Shown: positions 1 to 8,000 of the stretch, in pieces
How positions within the stretch are numbered: position 1 is the stretch's first letter
Layout: each line of letters starts with the position of its first letter
Origin: Lysobacter sp. KIS68-7
Lineage (GTDB): Bacteria > Pseudomonadota > Gammaproteobacteria > Xanthomonadales > Xanthomonadaceae
DNA: 64,000 nucleotides
Assembly: GCF_021284745.1 (NCBI RefSeq)
Contig: NZ_CP089925.1
Coordinates: forward strand, 558,001 to 622,000
Reading direction: 5' to 3'
The notes under the pieces: generated by a model
The model's database searches: none
Told to the model about the DNA's origin: nothing
What the model saw: the letters and a program-made list of their open reading frames with translations, nothing else
Program-made: the position numbers and the translations under genes

Positions 1-741
1 GTAGACCGCGACGCGATCCGGGCGCATGGCCGCGACGATGTCGAGCGTGGTGCCGAAGCCTTCGAGCGTCTGCTTCGGCAGGCCATAGATGAGATCGACG
101 TTGACCGAGCGGAAGCCGTTCGCACGGCACGCCTGGATCACGGCGTCCGTTTCCTCCACGCTCTGCTCGCGATTGACGGCCTTCTGCACCGCGATGTCGA
201 AGTCCTGCACGCCCAGGCTGGCGCGGTTGAAGCCGATGTCGGCGAGCACGGCGATGTCGGCCGGCGTGACGTGGCGCGGATCGAGTTCGATCGACAGGTC
301 CATTTCGCGCGCGTCGCCGAAACGGAAGTGGCCGCGCACCGTCTCCACCACTTCACGCAATTGCACGGGCGAGAGGAAGTTGGGCGTGCCGCCACCGAAA
401 TGCAGCTGGATCAGCTCGCGGTCGCGGTCGAAGCACTGCGAGACCAGGTCGATCTCGCGGAACAGGCGCGCCAGGTAGGCTTCGCCGCGCGCCTTGTCGC
501 GCGTGATGATGCGGTTGCAGCCGCAGTAGAAGCACGGGCTTTCGCAGAACGGCACGTGCACGTACAGCGACAGGCGGCGCGGGATCGGATCGCCGTTGCT
601 CGCCGCGGCCGCTTCGCGGAACTCGCGCTCGCCGAAGCCGCCGTGGAAATGCGGGGCCGTGGGATACGAGGTGTAACGCGGACCCGGCACGTCGTAGCGG
701 CGCAGCAGGTCGGTGTCGCAGAGGGTCGGGGCGATGTCCAT
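1..741 (-). CDS. hemN: Oxygen-independent coproporphyrinogen III oxidase HemN (N-terminal part, runs off window)
   Basis: Radical SAM enzyme that decarboxylates coproporphyrinogen III to protoporphyrinogen IX without oxygen, in the cytoplasm, so haem can be made anaerobically. About 247 residues are visible. The start carries GPRYTSYPTAPHF, the hallmark N-terminus of true HemN, followed by the radical SAM cluster motif in HVPFCESPCFYCGC and the SAM-binding HFGGGTPNFL. The ATG at 741 aligns with known HemN starts; there is no Shine-Dalgarno sequence before it, and a promoter -10 hexamer ends six bases upstream, so the mRNA is probably leaderless. A perfect FNR/Anr box lies just upstream. The C-terminal part is outside the window. 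Confidence 0.96.
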   Translation of the reverse strand, partial: MDIAPTLCDTDLLRRYDVPGPRYTSYPTAPHFHGGFGEREFREAAAASNGDPIPRRLSLYVHVPFCESPCFYCGCNRIITRDKARGEAYLARLFREIDLVSQCFDRDRELIQLHFGGGTPNFLSPVQLREVVETVRGHFRFGDAREMDLSIELDPRHVTPADIAVLADIGFNRASLGVQDFDIAVQKAVNREQSVEETDAVIQACRANGFRSVNVDLIYGLPKQTLEGFGTTLDIVAAMRPDRVAVY

Positions 742-747
742 GGCGCC

Positions 748-789
748 AGACTAGGCAGCGCGCGGGGCACCCGCCTTGATCCGGATCAA
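748..789 (-). promoter_or_regulatory. FNR/Anr-dependent class II promoter of hemN
   Basis: On the minus strand, positions 789-776 read TTGATCCGGATCAA, a perfect match to the FNR/Anr consensus TTGAT-N4-ATCAA. Twenty-two bases further on is TAGTCT (753-748), which fits TAnnnT. If transcription starts at the A of the hemN ATG (741), the box is centred exactly at -41.5 and the hexamer lies at -12 to -7, the standard class II activator geometry. Confidence 0.88.
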
Positions 790-815
790 ACGCATGCCGC
801 GTTCATCCGGCCCCC

Positions 816-1052
816 TCATCCGCCACAGCCGCCGCAACATTCCGAGGCCAGGCGATGCACGCTCGCATGGGGTACGGCGACGCCGGCGCGGGCCAGGACG
901 GTGACGATGTCGTCCTCGACGAGGGACGTGGAGAGTCGCAGGCGCCCCAGGTTGTCGACGTCCACCAGCGCGGCGGGATCGAGCATGCACAACACTTCGC
1001 CGATCGATTGCGCCGCGGCGCCGGCGGCGATGGAGGTCACGAGGTACTGCAT
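816..1052 (-). CDS. Small HMA-like protein with a cysteine-rich C-terminal tail
   Basis: A 78-residue protein I cannot name. Its pattern (MQYLVTSI, helix, VLCMLDPAALVDVDN, LRLSTSL, helix) resembles the beta-alpha-beta-beta-alpha-beta ferredoxin-like fold of heavy-metal-associated (HMA) domains. The usual CxxC metal loop is absent: the loop reads AAGAAAQS. Instead the protein ends in CCGGCGG, three cysteines in seven residues, which could bind metal. The ATG at 1052 is preceded by GGAG at good spacing; upstream in-frame extension has no family support. It lies upstream of hemN on the same strand, and an FNR-like box precedes it, so an anaerobic or metal-handling role is inferred. The start is reasonably sure, the function is not. 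Confidence 0.7.
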   Translation of the reverse strand: MQYLVTSIAAGAAAQSIGEVLCMLDPAALVDVDNLGRLRLSTSLVEDDIVTVLARAGVAVPHASVHRLASECCGGCGG

Positions 1053-1109
1053 GGGCGGGGCTCCACGGATGAGGTGGACGCACAGTGCGGATTCCCCTGC
1101 CCCGGCGCG

Positions 1110-1123
1110 CTGATGCAGGTCAA
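1110..1123 (-). promoter_or_regulatory. Probable FNR/Anr/Dnr-type box upstream of the small HMA-like gene
   Basis: The minus strand reads TTGACCTGCATCAG, 8 of 10 consensus positions of TTGAT-N4-ATCAA. It lies 58-71 bases upstream of the ATG at 1052. A start site near 1075 would put it at -41.5. The corresponding -10 (CACTGT) is weak, so this is less certain than the hemN box. Confidence 0.5.
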
Positions 1124-1213
1124 GCGCACATGACTTCGGGACCGATGACTTCTGCCCCTGTGTGCCACCTCGCGCGATTGCTTCAATGCCGCATTCGACA
1201 CCGGGGATCCACC

Positions 1214-1789
1214 ATGCGTCCTGCTTTCGCGCCGCTCTTCGCCGGCACGGTCCTGCTCGCCCTCGCAACGCCCGCCTTCGCCCAGGCGCAGCCCGACGGC
1301 CCGCCGCCGCAACCGGTGGTCACCACGGTGCCGCCCGCGAAGGATGCCGACGTCGCGACGCTCGATGGCCTCATGGCCGCGCTCTACGACGTGATCTCCG
1401 GCCCCGCCGGACAGGCGCGCGACTGGAACCGCATGCGTTCGCTGTTCATCCCCGGCGGCCGGATGATGCCGGTCGGCGGCAAGACGAAGGACGTCATCGG
1501 CATCCGCCTGATGACGGTGAACGACTACGTGGCGACGTCCGGTCCGCTGCTCCTCGAGAAGGGCTTCCAGGAACGCGAACTCGCGCGCAAGGTCGAGCGC
1601 TTCGGCAACATCGCCACCGTCTTCAGCACCTACGAAGCGTACATCCTGGCGGACGGCCACGTGCTGCGCGGCATCAACACGCTGCAGCTGATGTTCGACG
1701 GCAAGCGCTGGTGGATCGTCTCGCTGATGTGGCAGGCCGAGTCGCCCGACCTGCCACTGCCGAAGGCCTATCTTCCCGAAGGGAAGTGA
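1214..1789 (+). CDS. Secreted NTF2/SnoaL-like protein of unknown function
   Basis: 191 residues. It begins with a cleavable signal peptide (FAGTVLLALATPAFAQA, cleavage near residue 23), then a proline-rich linker and one compact domain of about 150 residues. The pattern (helix with LMAALYDVISG, RMRSLFIPGGRMMP, GFQERELARKVERFGNIATVFSTYEAY, then LQLMFDGKRWWIVSLMWQAE) is that of NTF2-like/SnoaL-like cone-shaped domains, often ligand-binding or enzymatic. The ATG at 1214 follows a GGGGAT stretch; the longer in-frame ORF upstream is not needed. Its TGA (1787-1789) directly abuts the stop codon of the convergent gene. No catalytic residues can be assigned. Confidence 0.8.
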   Translation: MRPAFAPLFAGTVLLALATPAFAQAQPDGPPPQPVVTTVPPAKDADVATLDGLMAALYDVISGPAGQARDWNRMRSLFIPGGRMMPVGGKTKDVIGIRLMTVNDYVATSGPLLLEKGFQERELARKVERFGNIATVFSTYEAYILADGHVLRGINTLQLMFDGKRWWIVSLMWQAESPDLPLPKAYLPEGK

Positions 1790-2617
1790 TTACCAGCGAT
1801 AGACGAACCCGAGCTTCAGGCCCGCATCGATGAAGTCGACGTTGCCGACGAAGTGGCTCTTGCTGGCATCGGCGCTGATCTTGCTGCGCGTGTAATCGAG
1901 CGAGAAGCCCGCCTGTTCCCACGGGAAGTATTCGACGCCGATGCGGCCGAAGGTCACGTTGGCGTCGACATCGTTGATGTTCGCCTTGAAGTAGCCGACG
2001 TCGGCGCCGATGCGCCACGGACCGTGGCCGCCGGGCGTCCAGCGCCATGCGCCACCGAGCGTGATCGACGGCAGGTCCGCCGAGGCTTCTTCGCGGAAGC
2101 CGGCGCCGACCTGGTTGCCGTTGGCATCCACCACCATCTGCAGCGACAGATCGAGGCGATACCAGATCAGGCCGACGCGCGGGCCGAGCGCCCAGTTGTC
2201 GCGCTGCCCCGCCCACCAGACGTAGTACGCCTCGTAGGCGTCGATCCCCGCGTGCGCGTTGACCGTACTGTTGACCGGATATAGCGTGTCCTGGAACTCG
2301 ATGTTGCGCGTGATCGTGCGCGTGGCCTTGGCATCGTCCGTGTAATAGGTGAGCCCGAATTCGTGGCTTTCCCACGGACGCCAGGTCAGTCCGACGTACG
2401 CGATGGTCCCGCTGTCGTCGAGGCCGAAGTCCTTGTGGATGTCCACGTCGGTCCCGCGCGCGGTGCGGCCGTCGGCGCGGACGTTGGTGTCCCACGAGGT
2501 GATGTAGCCGCCGATGCGGGCGCTGAAGACGTCGAGCGGCTCCACTGCGCGCGCCTTCGTCGGTGCGAGCGCGAGCAATGCCAGCGTGAGCGGTGCGAGA
2601 GCTGCTGCGGTCCTCAT
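1790..2617 (-). CDS. Outer-membrane beta-barrel protein
   Basis: 275 residues with a signal peptide (ALAPLTLALLALAPTKARA). The mature part alternates polar and hydrophobic residues and ends in GLKLGFVYRW, a C-terminal aromatic residue as required for BAM insertion of barrels. Strand-like segments rich in Tyr and Trp (FGLTYYTDD, YVWWAGQ, GLIWYRLDLSLQ, GGAWRWTPGG, GVEYFPWEQAGFSLDYTRSK) suggest 8-12 strands. No named family is recognised; it is probably a small channel or structural barrel. The ATG at 2617 has an excellent GAAGGAGG site, so the longer ORF upstream is rejected. It ends flush against the convergent secreted-protein gene with no intergenic base. Confidence 0.85.
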   Translation of the reverse strand: MRTAAALAPLTLALLALAPTKARAVEPLDVFSARIGGYITSWDTNVRADGRTARGTDVDIHKDFGLDDSGTIAYVGLTWRPWESHEFGLTYYTDDAKATRTITRNIEFQDTLYPVNSTVNAHAGIDAYEAYYVWWAGQRDNWALGPRVGLIWYRLDLSLQMVVDANGNQVGAGFREEASADLPSITLGGAWRWTPGGHGPWRIGADVGYFKANINDVDANVTFGRIGVEYFPWEQAGFSLDYTRSKISADASKSHFVGNVDFIDAGLKLGFVYRW

Positions 2618-2699
2618 GACGCCTCCTTCGTAATCGGACATGGGAAACAACGTGGGGTCCGGCATTGCCCGGACAGGCCGGCCGCCCGTTTGCCATCGG

Positions 2700-3389
2700 T
2701 CATGGCGTCCGGTCCCGGGGTTCGGCCGCGATGTGCAGGCTGACCAGCCGCGCCACCATGACCGCCAGGTACAACTGGCCGAAGACCGCCTCGAAGACCG
2801 CGATACCGCGCGCCACGGGGGTGACCGGCACGATGTCGCCGTAGCCCAGGGTCGCCAGCGTCACGAAGCTGAAGTAGATGCCGTCGGGCACCGCCAGTCC
2901 GCCCGCGATCGGTGCACCCCCCGACAGCACCGACCCGGGCCATGCATGGTCCACCACGGCCCAGAGCGCACCGAGGAAGACGCCGACAAGCAGGTAGGCA
3001 TTCAGCGCGGCCATCAGGTGCTGCATGTCCACGCGCCGGCTCGACATCGCGTAGCGCACCGCGCGCGCGGCGGCGAACAGGGCGATGGCCGACCACAGTG
3101 CGAGCGTCGCGGGCCCCGCGTCGCCGACGCCGCCGCCGATCGGCGCGAGCCCGACCAGGATCGTCGCCATGACGAAAACGAAGAACGCACGCGCCACGGT
3201 GCGGTCGCGCATCGGCGCGAGCGTGGTCGCCAGCAGCGTCAGGCCGAGGCAGATATTGAGGACGTGTCCGCTCTTGCCGGTCGCCGCGAGTACGGGCCCG
3301 AGCGCGATGGTGGCCACGAGCATGAAGAACAACACGACATGCCGGTTGCGCCCGAGCCAACGCAATGCAGTGGCGAAAGGCGTGCGCAT
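2700..3389 (-). CDS. Two-pore-type potassium channel family protein (Ion_trans_2)
   Basis: 229 residues and strongly hydrophobic, with about six membrane segments. The last two flank a re-entrant pore loop bearing TLATLGYGDIVP, the potassium selectivity filter TxGYGD. Four N-terminal helices with an acidic/basic loop (ARAVRYAMSSRRVDMQ) precede the pore, as in small bacterial ion-channel proteins that lack a cytoplasmic RCK domain. It lies 29 bp downstream of the outer membrane factor gene and could share its transcript. Selectivity for potassium is inferred from the filter. No voltage-sensor arginine ladder is obvious. Confidence 0.9.
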   Translation of the reverse strand: MRTPFATALRWLGRNRHVVLFFMLVATIALGPVLAATGKSGHVLNICLGLTLLATTLAPMRDRTVARAFFVFVMATILVGLAPIGGGVGDAGPATLALWSAIALFAAARAVRYAMSSRRVDMQHLMAALNAYLLVGVFLGALWAVVDHAWPGSVLSGGAPIAGGLAVPDGIYFSFVTLATLGYGDIVPVTPVARGIAVFEAVFGQLYLAVMVARLVSLHIAAEPRDRTP

Positions 3390-3418
3390 GCGTCATTCCG
3401 GCGCGTGCGGCAATCCGC

Positions 3419-4849
3419 TCACCGCTGCGCCCCGGATGGCGCGGCCTCCGCGTTCGCCGCAGCATCGCCCTGCACGAAGTCGCCCCCGAGCGCGAGGTGC
3501 AGGTCGACGCGGCGCACGAGGCGTTCGCGGCGCACCGCCAGCAGCGCGACTTCCGCCGCGTTGGCGGAGAGCTGGCGGTTCATCACGTCGCGCAGGTCCG
3601 ACTTGCCGATGCGATAGGAGGTCTCGGTGAGGCCCGCCGCGCGACGACTGTCTTCGGTCGCTTCGCGCAACAACTGCTCGCGGGTGGCGAGCGTGTTTTC
3701 GTTGTCGAGTGCGGTCTCCACTTCGTCCAGCGCCTGCAGCGCGAGGCGGCCGTAGTTGGCGATCGCTTCGTGTTGTTCGGCGGTGCGCAGGGCGACGTTG
3801 CCCGTCAACTGGCCGCCGAAGTAGATCGGGACGACGGTCGTTGCGCTGCCGCTCGCGGTGGTTTGATCGACCGAAGCCGCCACCCGCGACCGCCTCGAGA
3901 CGCGACCGTAACCGGCGGAAATCCCCAGCGTCGGCCAGAACGAGGCCTTCGCTTCGCCGACCAGATCGAACGCGGCGGCGACGCGACGCTGTGCGGCGAC
4001 CAGGTCGGGCCTGCGGTCGAGCGCGTCCATCGGCATGCCCGTCGGCACTGGGCCGGGGAACGCATCGAGGTCCTCGCGGGCTGCGATCGCGGCCGAGGGA
4101 TAGCGTCCGACCAGGATCTCCAGCGCACGCAGCGCACTGCGGTGCGCAAGTTCCACCTGTTTCGCTGCGTCCTCGTAGTTCGCCTGGCTGGCGCGGGCCG
4201 CGAGCACATCGGTTTCGTTGCCGGCGCCCACGCGCAGGCGATCGTTGCTCAAGCCGACCAGGCGTTCCGCGTCGCCGGCCATCGTGTTCGCGAGCTTCAC
4301 CTGTTGGGCCGTTTCCGTCGCGACGAACCACGCGCGCGCGACGGACGCCGCCAGCGATTGGCGCGCGAAGCGATAGTCCGCGCCCGACGCATCGCGTTGC
4401 GCGATCGCCGCGTAACGCGCGTAGCGCAGGCGACCCCAAAGATCGATTTCCCAGGTCAGTCGCAGCATCACGCCGCTGAGCATCGCGACGAGATCCGATA
4501 CGGGCTTGGAGCCCGCACGTCCAAGGATGCCGATCGCAGGTTTGAGTTGCGCCGTGGCGAGGTCGACTTGTGCATCGGCCTGTTCGACGCGCGCGGCCGC
4601 AATGGCGAGGTCCGGGTTGTTCGCGAGCGCCTCGTTCACCAGCGCGTCGAGTTGCGGATCGCCGAAGGTCGCGAGCCAACCCGCTTCGACCGGCGCCGGG
4701 TTCGCCTGCATGGACCAGGCCTGCGGCACCGCTACATGCGGAATCGCCAGCGCGCGCACGTCTTCCGCCTTCGGTTCCGGCTTGGTCACGCATCCGACGA
4801 GCACGGTGGCCCCGAGCCCCAGGATCAACGATGCGCGGCATCGGCCCAT
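3419..4849 (-). CDS. Outer membrane factor lipoprotein of NodT/OprM type
   Basis: 476 residues. A lipoprotein signal peptide with lipobox LVGC (Cys20) is followed by two OEP repeats of the TolC fold, for example WLATFGDPQLDALVNEALANNPDLAIAAARVEQADAQVDLA and the second coiled coil TAEQHEAIANYGRLALQALDEVETALDNENT. RPDLVAAQRRVAAAFDLVGEAKASFWPTL is the characteristic NodT signature. It forms the outer-membrane exit duct of tripartite exporters. It sits 10 bp downstream of a YiaV-like periplasmic adaptor. No RND, MFS or ABC pump is encoded nearby, so the inner-membrane partner is either the DUF3302 protein or a pump elsewhere. Confidence 0.94.
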   Translation of the reverse strand: MGRCRASLILGLGATVLVGCVTKPEPKAEDVRALAIPHVAVPQAWSMQANPAPVEAGWLATFGDPQLDALVNEALANNPDLAIAAARVEQADAQVDLATAQLKPAIGILGRAGSKPVSDLVAMLSGVMLRLTWEIDLWGRLRYARYAAIAQRDASGADYRFARQSLAASVARAWFVATETAQQVKLANTMAGDAERLVGLSNDRLRVGAGNETDVLAARASQANYEDAAKQVELAHRSALRALEILVGRYPSAAIAAREDLDAFPGPVPTGMPMDALDRRPDLVAAQRRVAAAFDLVGEAKASFWPTLGISAGYGRVSRRSRVAASVDQTTASGSATTVVPIYFGGQLTGNVALRTAEQHEAIANYGRLALQALDEVETALDNENTLATREQLLREATEDSRRAAGLTETSYRIGKSDLRDVMNRQLSANAAEVALLAVRRERLVRRVDLHLALGGDFVQGDAAANAEAAPSGAQR

Positions 4850-4859
4850 GGCGATGGCC

Positions 4860-6041
4860 TCAGTGCAGCTTCAGCACGAGCAGGTCGAGCTTCGTGCCGA
4901 CGCGCAGGATCACCTTGCGGATGATGTGGACCATGTGGCCGTGCTCGGTGTACACCGCGCCAACACCTTGCGCACCCATCGGCAGGAAGGTTTTCTCGTC
5001 GCGGCCCGATGGAATCAGGCGCACGGCGAACCGGCCCGGCGGGATCGGGTTCGTGCCCGTCTGCGGGACCGTGCCGGACAGCGGCAACTGCCCCGTGCCG
5101 GACGACCAGACGATCGAATCCACGGTGGCCTTGATGATGCGGTTGGGGAAGGTCTTCAGCGCGATCTCGGCATCGTTGCCCGGCTTGATGTTGCGCAGCT
5201 CGTTCTGCGTGTACATCGCCAGCACCATCTGCTCGTTCTCGACGTAGGACATCACCGGCACCAGCGGGATCTGCGCCGCGTAGGAACCGACACGCAGCTG
5301 CAGGTTCACGACCGTGCCGTCGGCGGGGGCGCGGAACACCGTCTGGTCCAGCTCCCACCGCGAATACGCGATCTGCGCCTTGAGCTGCTCGAGCGCGGCG
5401 CGCGCCTGCGCGACTTCCGACAACTCGCCCTGCTTCGTCTTCGCCGACAACTTCTGCTGGACCTGCGACGTGTTGGCGGCGGCCTGTGCGAGGTCGGCGC
5501 GCATGCTCTTCACGTCGGTCTGCGCCTGCTCGTAATCGAACTTCGTACCCGCCCCGGTGCCGGACAGATCGCGGGTCTGGCCCTCGCGCTTGATCGCAAG
5601 CTCCAGCTTGGCCGCCAACGCGGACTGCGTGGACCGCGCAGACTTCAGCTGGTCGCCCAGTTCACGCTGGTAGGCCTCAGCGGTGTCGAGCTTGGCGGTG
5701 AACTCGGGCACCTTCGATTCCAGTTCCGACAGCTTCTGCTTGAACGGCTCCGGATCGATGCGGAACAGCACCTGCCCTTTCTTGATCGGCCGATTGGGCT
5801 CGATCGGCACTTCGATCACGCGCCCCGTCACGCGCGGCGTGACCTGCACGACGTAGTTGAGCACGCGCACGTCGGAGGACGACGGCGCGACGACATTGAG
5901 GTACAGGATCAGCGCCGTCAGCGCGAAGATCGGCAGCGTGATGACGATGACCTGGCTGATGAAATTCCACGGCAGCCATTTGAACTTGAAGAAGATCAGC
6001 CAGACGATGCCGGAGTAGATGAGGAGGAGGATGATTTCCAT
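4860..6041 (-). CDS. yiaV: HlyD-family membrane fusion protein, YiaV-like
   Basis: 393 residues. One or two N-terminal membrane segments (IILLLIYSGIVWLIFF, then VIVITLPIFALTALILYLNV) are followed by a lipoyl half-motif (TPRVTGRVIEVPIEPNRPIKKGQVLFRID), a long coiled coil (about 110-230) and the returning half (VFRAPADGTVVNLQLRVGSYAAQ). The C-terminus VGTKLDLLVLKLH and the stretch ELRNIKPGNDAEIALKTFPNR resemble E. coli YiaV. The ATG at 6041 overlaps the upstream stop by one base and has GGAGG before it. It probably links the inner membrane to the outer membrane factor encoded 10 bp downstream. Substrate unknown. Confidence 0.92.
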   Translation of the reverse strand: MEIILLLIYSGIVWLIFFKFKWLPWNFISQVIVITLPIFALTALILYLNVVAPSSSDVRVLNYVVQVTPRVTGRVIEVPIEPNRPIKKGQVLFRIDPEPFKQKLSELESKVPEFTAKLDTAEAYQRELGDQLKSARSTQSALAAKLELAIKREGQTRDLSGTGAGTKFDYEQAQTDVKSMRADLAQAAANTSQVQQKLSAKTKQGELSEVAQARAALEQLKAQIAYSRWELDQTVFRAPADGTVVNLQLRVGSYAAQIPLVPVMSYVENEQMVLAMYTQNELRNIKPGNDAEIALKTFPNRIIKATVDSIVWSSGTGQLPLSGTVPQTGTNPIPPGRFAVRLIPSGRDEKTFLPMGAQGVGAVYTEHGHMVHIIRKVILRVGTKLDLLVLKLH

Positions 6042-6619
6042 CAGGCGCCTCCGTCCCGTGGCCCTTGCGTGCGGGCCTGCGCCTGCGCGCTCGCGGCGGC
6101 CAGCTGCATTTCGAGCGATGCGATGCGGCGGCGCAGTTCGGCAACATCGTCGGCAGGCGCGACGGGTGCGCGCGCGGCGACCGCGACGGGCGCGGGCTCG
6201 TCCTCGGGTTCCAGGTCCGGCGGCGAGAGCGACACCGCATCGCCACCGTGCCCATGCTCGTCGTGCTTGTCGGTGCCGTACGCGAGCTTGTGCAACACGG
6301 GTTTGGTGTAGGCCCACACCCATGCGATCGGCCACAACATGCCGCCGAACACCAGCGAAAGCAGGCACACGATCTTGATCGCCGCCAACTGCGGATGGTG
6401 GCGCTTCTCCGCGATCTTCTCCGGCATGATGTGGACCCACCAGAACGCCGCGATGAGCACCACGGGCACGATGATGATCGCGATCCACGCGATGACATTC
6501 GCCGCGGTGTCGAGCGCATCACCCGAGAGCAGCGAGGCATGCGCAGGCGATGGCAACGCTGCAGCGAGCAGCGCCATTGCGAGCAGCGGCGACGCAATGC
6601 GCCTTGTGTTCGCAGCCAC
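6041..6619 (-). CDS. yiaW: DUF3302 family inner-membrane protein, YiaW-like
   Basis: 192 residues. A signal-like N-terminus (LLAMALLAAALPSPAHA) precedes two membrane helices (IAWIAIIIVPVVLIAAFWWVH and IVCLLSLVFGGMLWPIAWVW) joined by the conserved basic loop MPEKIAEKRHHPQLAAIK. A His/Asp-rich patch (DKHDEHGHGGD) and a short C-terminal coiled coil (DVAELRRRIASLEMQLAAA) follow. Layout and loop match DUF3302/YiaW, which pairs with YiaV in enterobacteria. It is first in a three-gene set (YiaW-YiaV-OMF), translationally coupled to the next gene by TGATG. E. coli YiaW is shorter; the export signal and the His-rich patch are extra here. Confidence 0.88.
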   Translation of the reverse strand: MAANTRRIASPLLAMALLAAALPSPAHASLLSGDALDTAANVIAWIAIIIVPVVLIAAFWWVHIMPEKIAEKRHHPQLAAIKIVCLLSLVFGGMLWPIAWVWAYTKPVLHKLAYGTDKHDEHGHGGDAVSLSPPDLEPEDEPAPVAVAARAPVAPADDVAELRRRIASLEMQLAAASAQAQARTQGPRDGGA

Positions 6620-6699
6620 GAATCTCTCCCTGCACGCAGGGCGGTGATGCCCAACGGACGGTCGGGATGCTAGGGCGGCGTTCCGCGCGCGGGATATTG

Positions 6700-6714
6700 C
6701 CCCTTGGGGAGGGG
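6700..6714. promoter_or_regulatory. CCCCTTGGGG palindrome in the divergent promoter region
   Basis: The 223-bp gap between the divergent YiaW-like and kinase genes contains CCCCTTGGGGAGGGG. The inner ten bases are a perfect palindrome of a kind bound by some NarL/FixJ-type regulators, and such a regulator is encoded two genes away. A GACCCC/GGGGTC repeat precedes the third gene of the set. This is suggestive only. Confidence 0.3.
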
Positions 6715-6842
6715 TGTCCTTCTGTCCGCCCTCACAATTGACCTCGTCCGTTCGGGTGAAGGGACGGCGTTGGCTTCTTTGCTATTGAGGAAACGGAATT
6801 TCGAACCAGCACGACCACGATACCGAGCGACACGTCGAGACG

Positions 6843-8000
6843 ATGGGTCACATCAGAGATCGATTCGGAAAGTCGAGCGTGCAGGACCTCGCAGTGGATG
6901 CGGGGTCCGGCGTCGTGCACCCGGCGCGCAACAGCGTGAAGGCGTTGTTGACGGCGCCCGTGCGCGCGCCGGTGGTCTGCATCTTCCTTGCGATCGCCAC
7001 CCTGGCCGTCCTCGGCTACGAGGCCGTGTCGACGCCAACCGGTGAATTCGAGCAGCGCTGGACCTGGCTCGTCATTGCCGTCCTCGCCGGCGCCTTCGTG
7101 TGGATGGCCTGGTTGCTTCGCGAACGCAGCCGCGCGCTGGAGCAAGCTCAGCGGTCGCTGGCGGTCACCGCCGGCAGTGCCAGCGTGCTGCGCGGCATGG
7201 TGCGCGAGGCCAGCGCCGATCGTGAAACCACCGAAGACCTGCATGCGCAGCTCGATGCAGAGCGCCGCCGCCACGAACGTGAATCGGCGATGCAGCGCGA
7301 CGAGCTCGCCCATCTTTCGCGAGTGGCCATGCTGGGCGAGCTGTCGGGCGCGCTCGCGCATGAGCTCAACCAGCCGCTGTCGGCCATCCTCAGCAATGCG
7401 CAGGCCGCGCAGCGCCTGCTGCGCCTGGACCCGCCCGAGCTGACGGAGATCGGCGACATCCTCGCCGACATCGTCATCGACGATCGGCGTGCGGGCGAGG
7501 TCATCCAGCGCCTGCGCACCTGGCTGCGCAAGGAGCACGTGGAGCACGTGCCGCTGGCGGTGAACGACATCGTGCTCGACACGTTGCACTTGGTGCGCAG
7601 CGACCTGCTGCACCGCGGGATCGACGTGCAGCTGGAACTCGCCGGCGACCTGCCGCGCGTGGCGGGCGATCGGATCCAGTTGCAGCAGGTGCTGCTCAAC
7701 CTGGTCCTGAATTCCTGCGATGCGATGGACACCGTGCCGCTGCCGCGCGTGCTGCGCGTAAGCACGAGCGAGACGGGCGGCGGCGCGCGCGTGGATGTCG
7801 TGGATCGCGGCGCGGGCATCGCCTCGACGATCCTGGCGACCATGTTCAATCCCTTCGAAAGCACGAAATCCAGCGGGCTGGGCATGGGCCTGGCGGTGTG
7901 CCGCACCATCGTCGACTCGCACGGCGGCCGCATCTGGGCAGACAACCTGCCCGGCGGCGGCGCGCGCGTGAGTTTCGAATTGCCGGAGATGCCGCGATGA
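6843..8000 (+). CDS. Membrane sensor histidine kinase
   Basis: 385 residues. Two membrane helices (about 43-60 and 73-92) enclose a very short periplasmic loop, so there is little external sensor. A coiled coil with a HisKA-type dimerisation domain follows; the phosphoacceptor is His173 in SGALAHELNQPLSAILSN. The HATPase_c domain has the N box (LLNLVLNSCDAMD), G1 box (DRGAGI), F box (FNPFESTK) and G2 box (GLGMGLAVCRTIVDSHGG). The FixL/DctB-like catalytic part lacks PAS domains. Its TGA overlaps the ATG of the response regulator, so the two form a cognate pair. The start at 6843 gives the complete transmembrane region; a later start is not excluded. Confidence 0.93.
   Translation: MGHIRDRFGKSSVQDLAVDAGSGVVHPARNSVKALLTAPVRAPVVCIFLAIATLAVLGYEAVSTPTGEFEQRWTWLVIAVLAGAFVWMAWLLRERSRALEQAQRSLAVTAGSASVLRGMVREASADRETTEDLHAQLDAERRRHERESAMQRDELAHLSRVAMLGELSGALAHELNQPLSAILSNAQAAQRLLRLDPPELTEIGDILADIVIDDRRAGEVIQRLRTWLRKEHVEHVPLAVNDIVLDTLHLVRSDLLHRGIDVQLELAGDLPRVAGDRIQLQQVLLNLVLNSCDAMDTVPLPRVLRVSTSETGGGARVDVVDRGAGIASTILATMFNPFESTKSSGLGMGLAVCRTIVDSHGGRIWADNLPGGGARVSFELPEMPR

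Noticed and set aside
1790-2665. Longer start for the outer-membrane barrel protein at 2665
   Set aside because: It would place sixteen residues before a perfect signal peptide, whose ATG at 2617 has an excellent ribosome-binding site.
6620-6842. Possible tRNA, riboswitch or small gene in the 223-bp divergent gap
   Set aside because: No tRNA-like cloverleaf or known aptamer pattern is apparent; only promoter-like sequence and one palindrome are seen.
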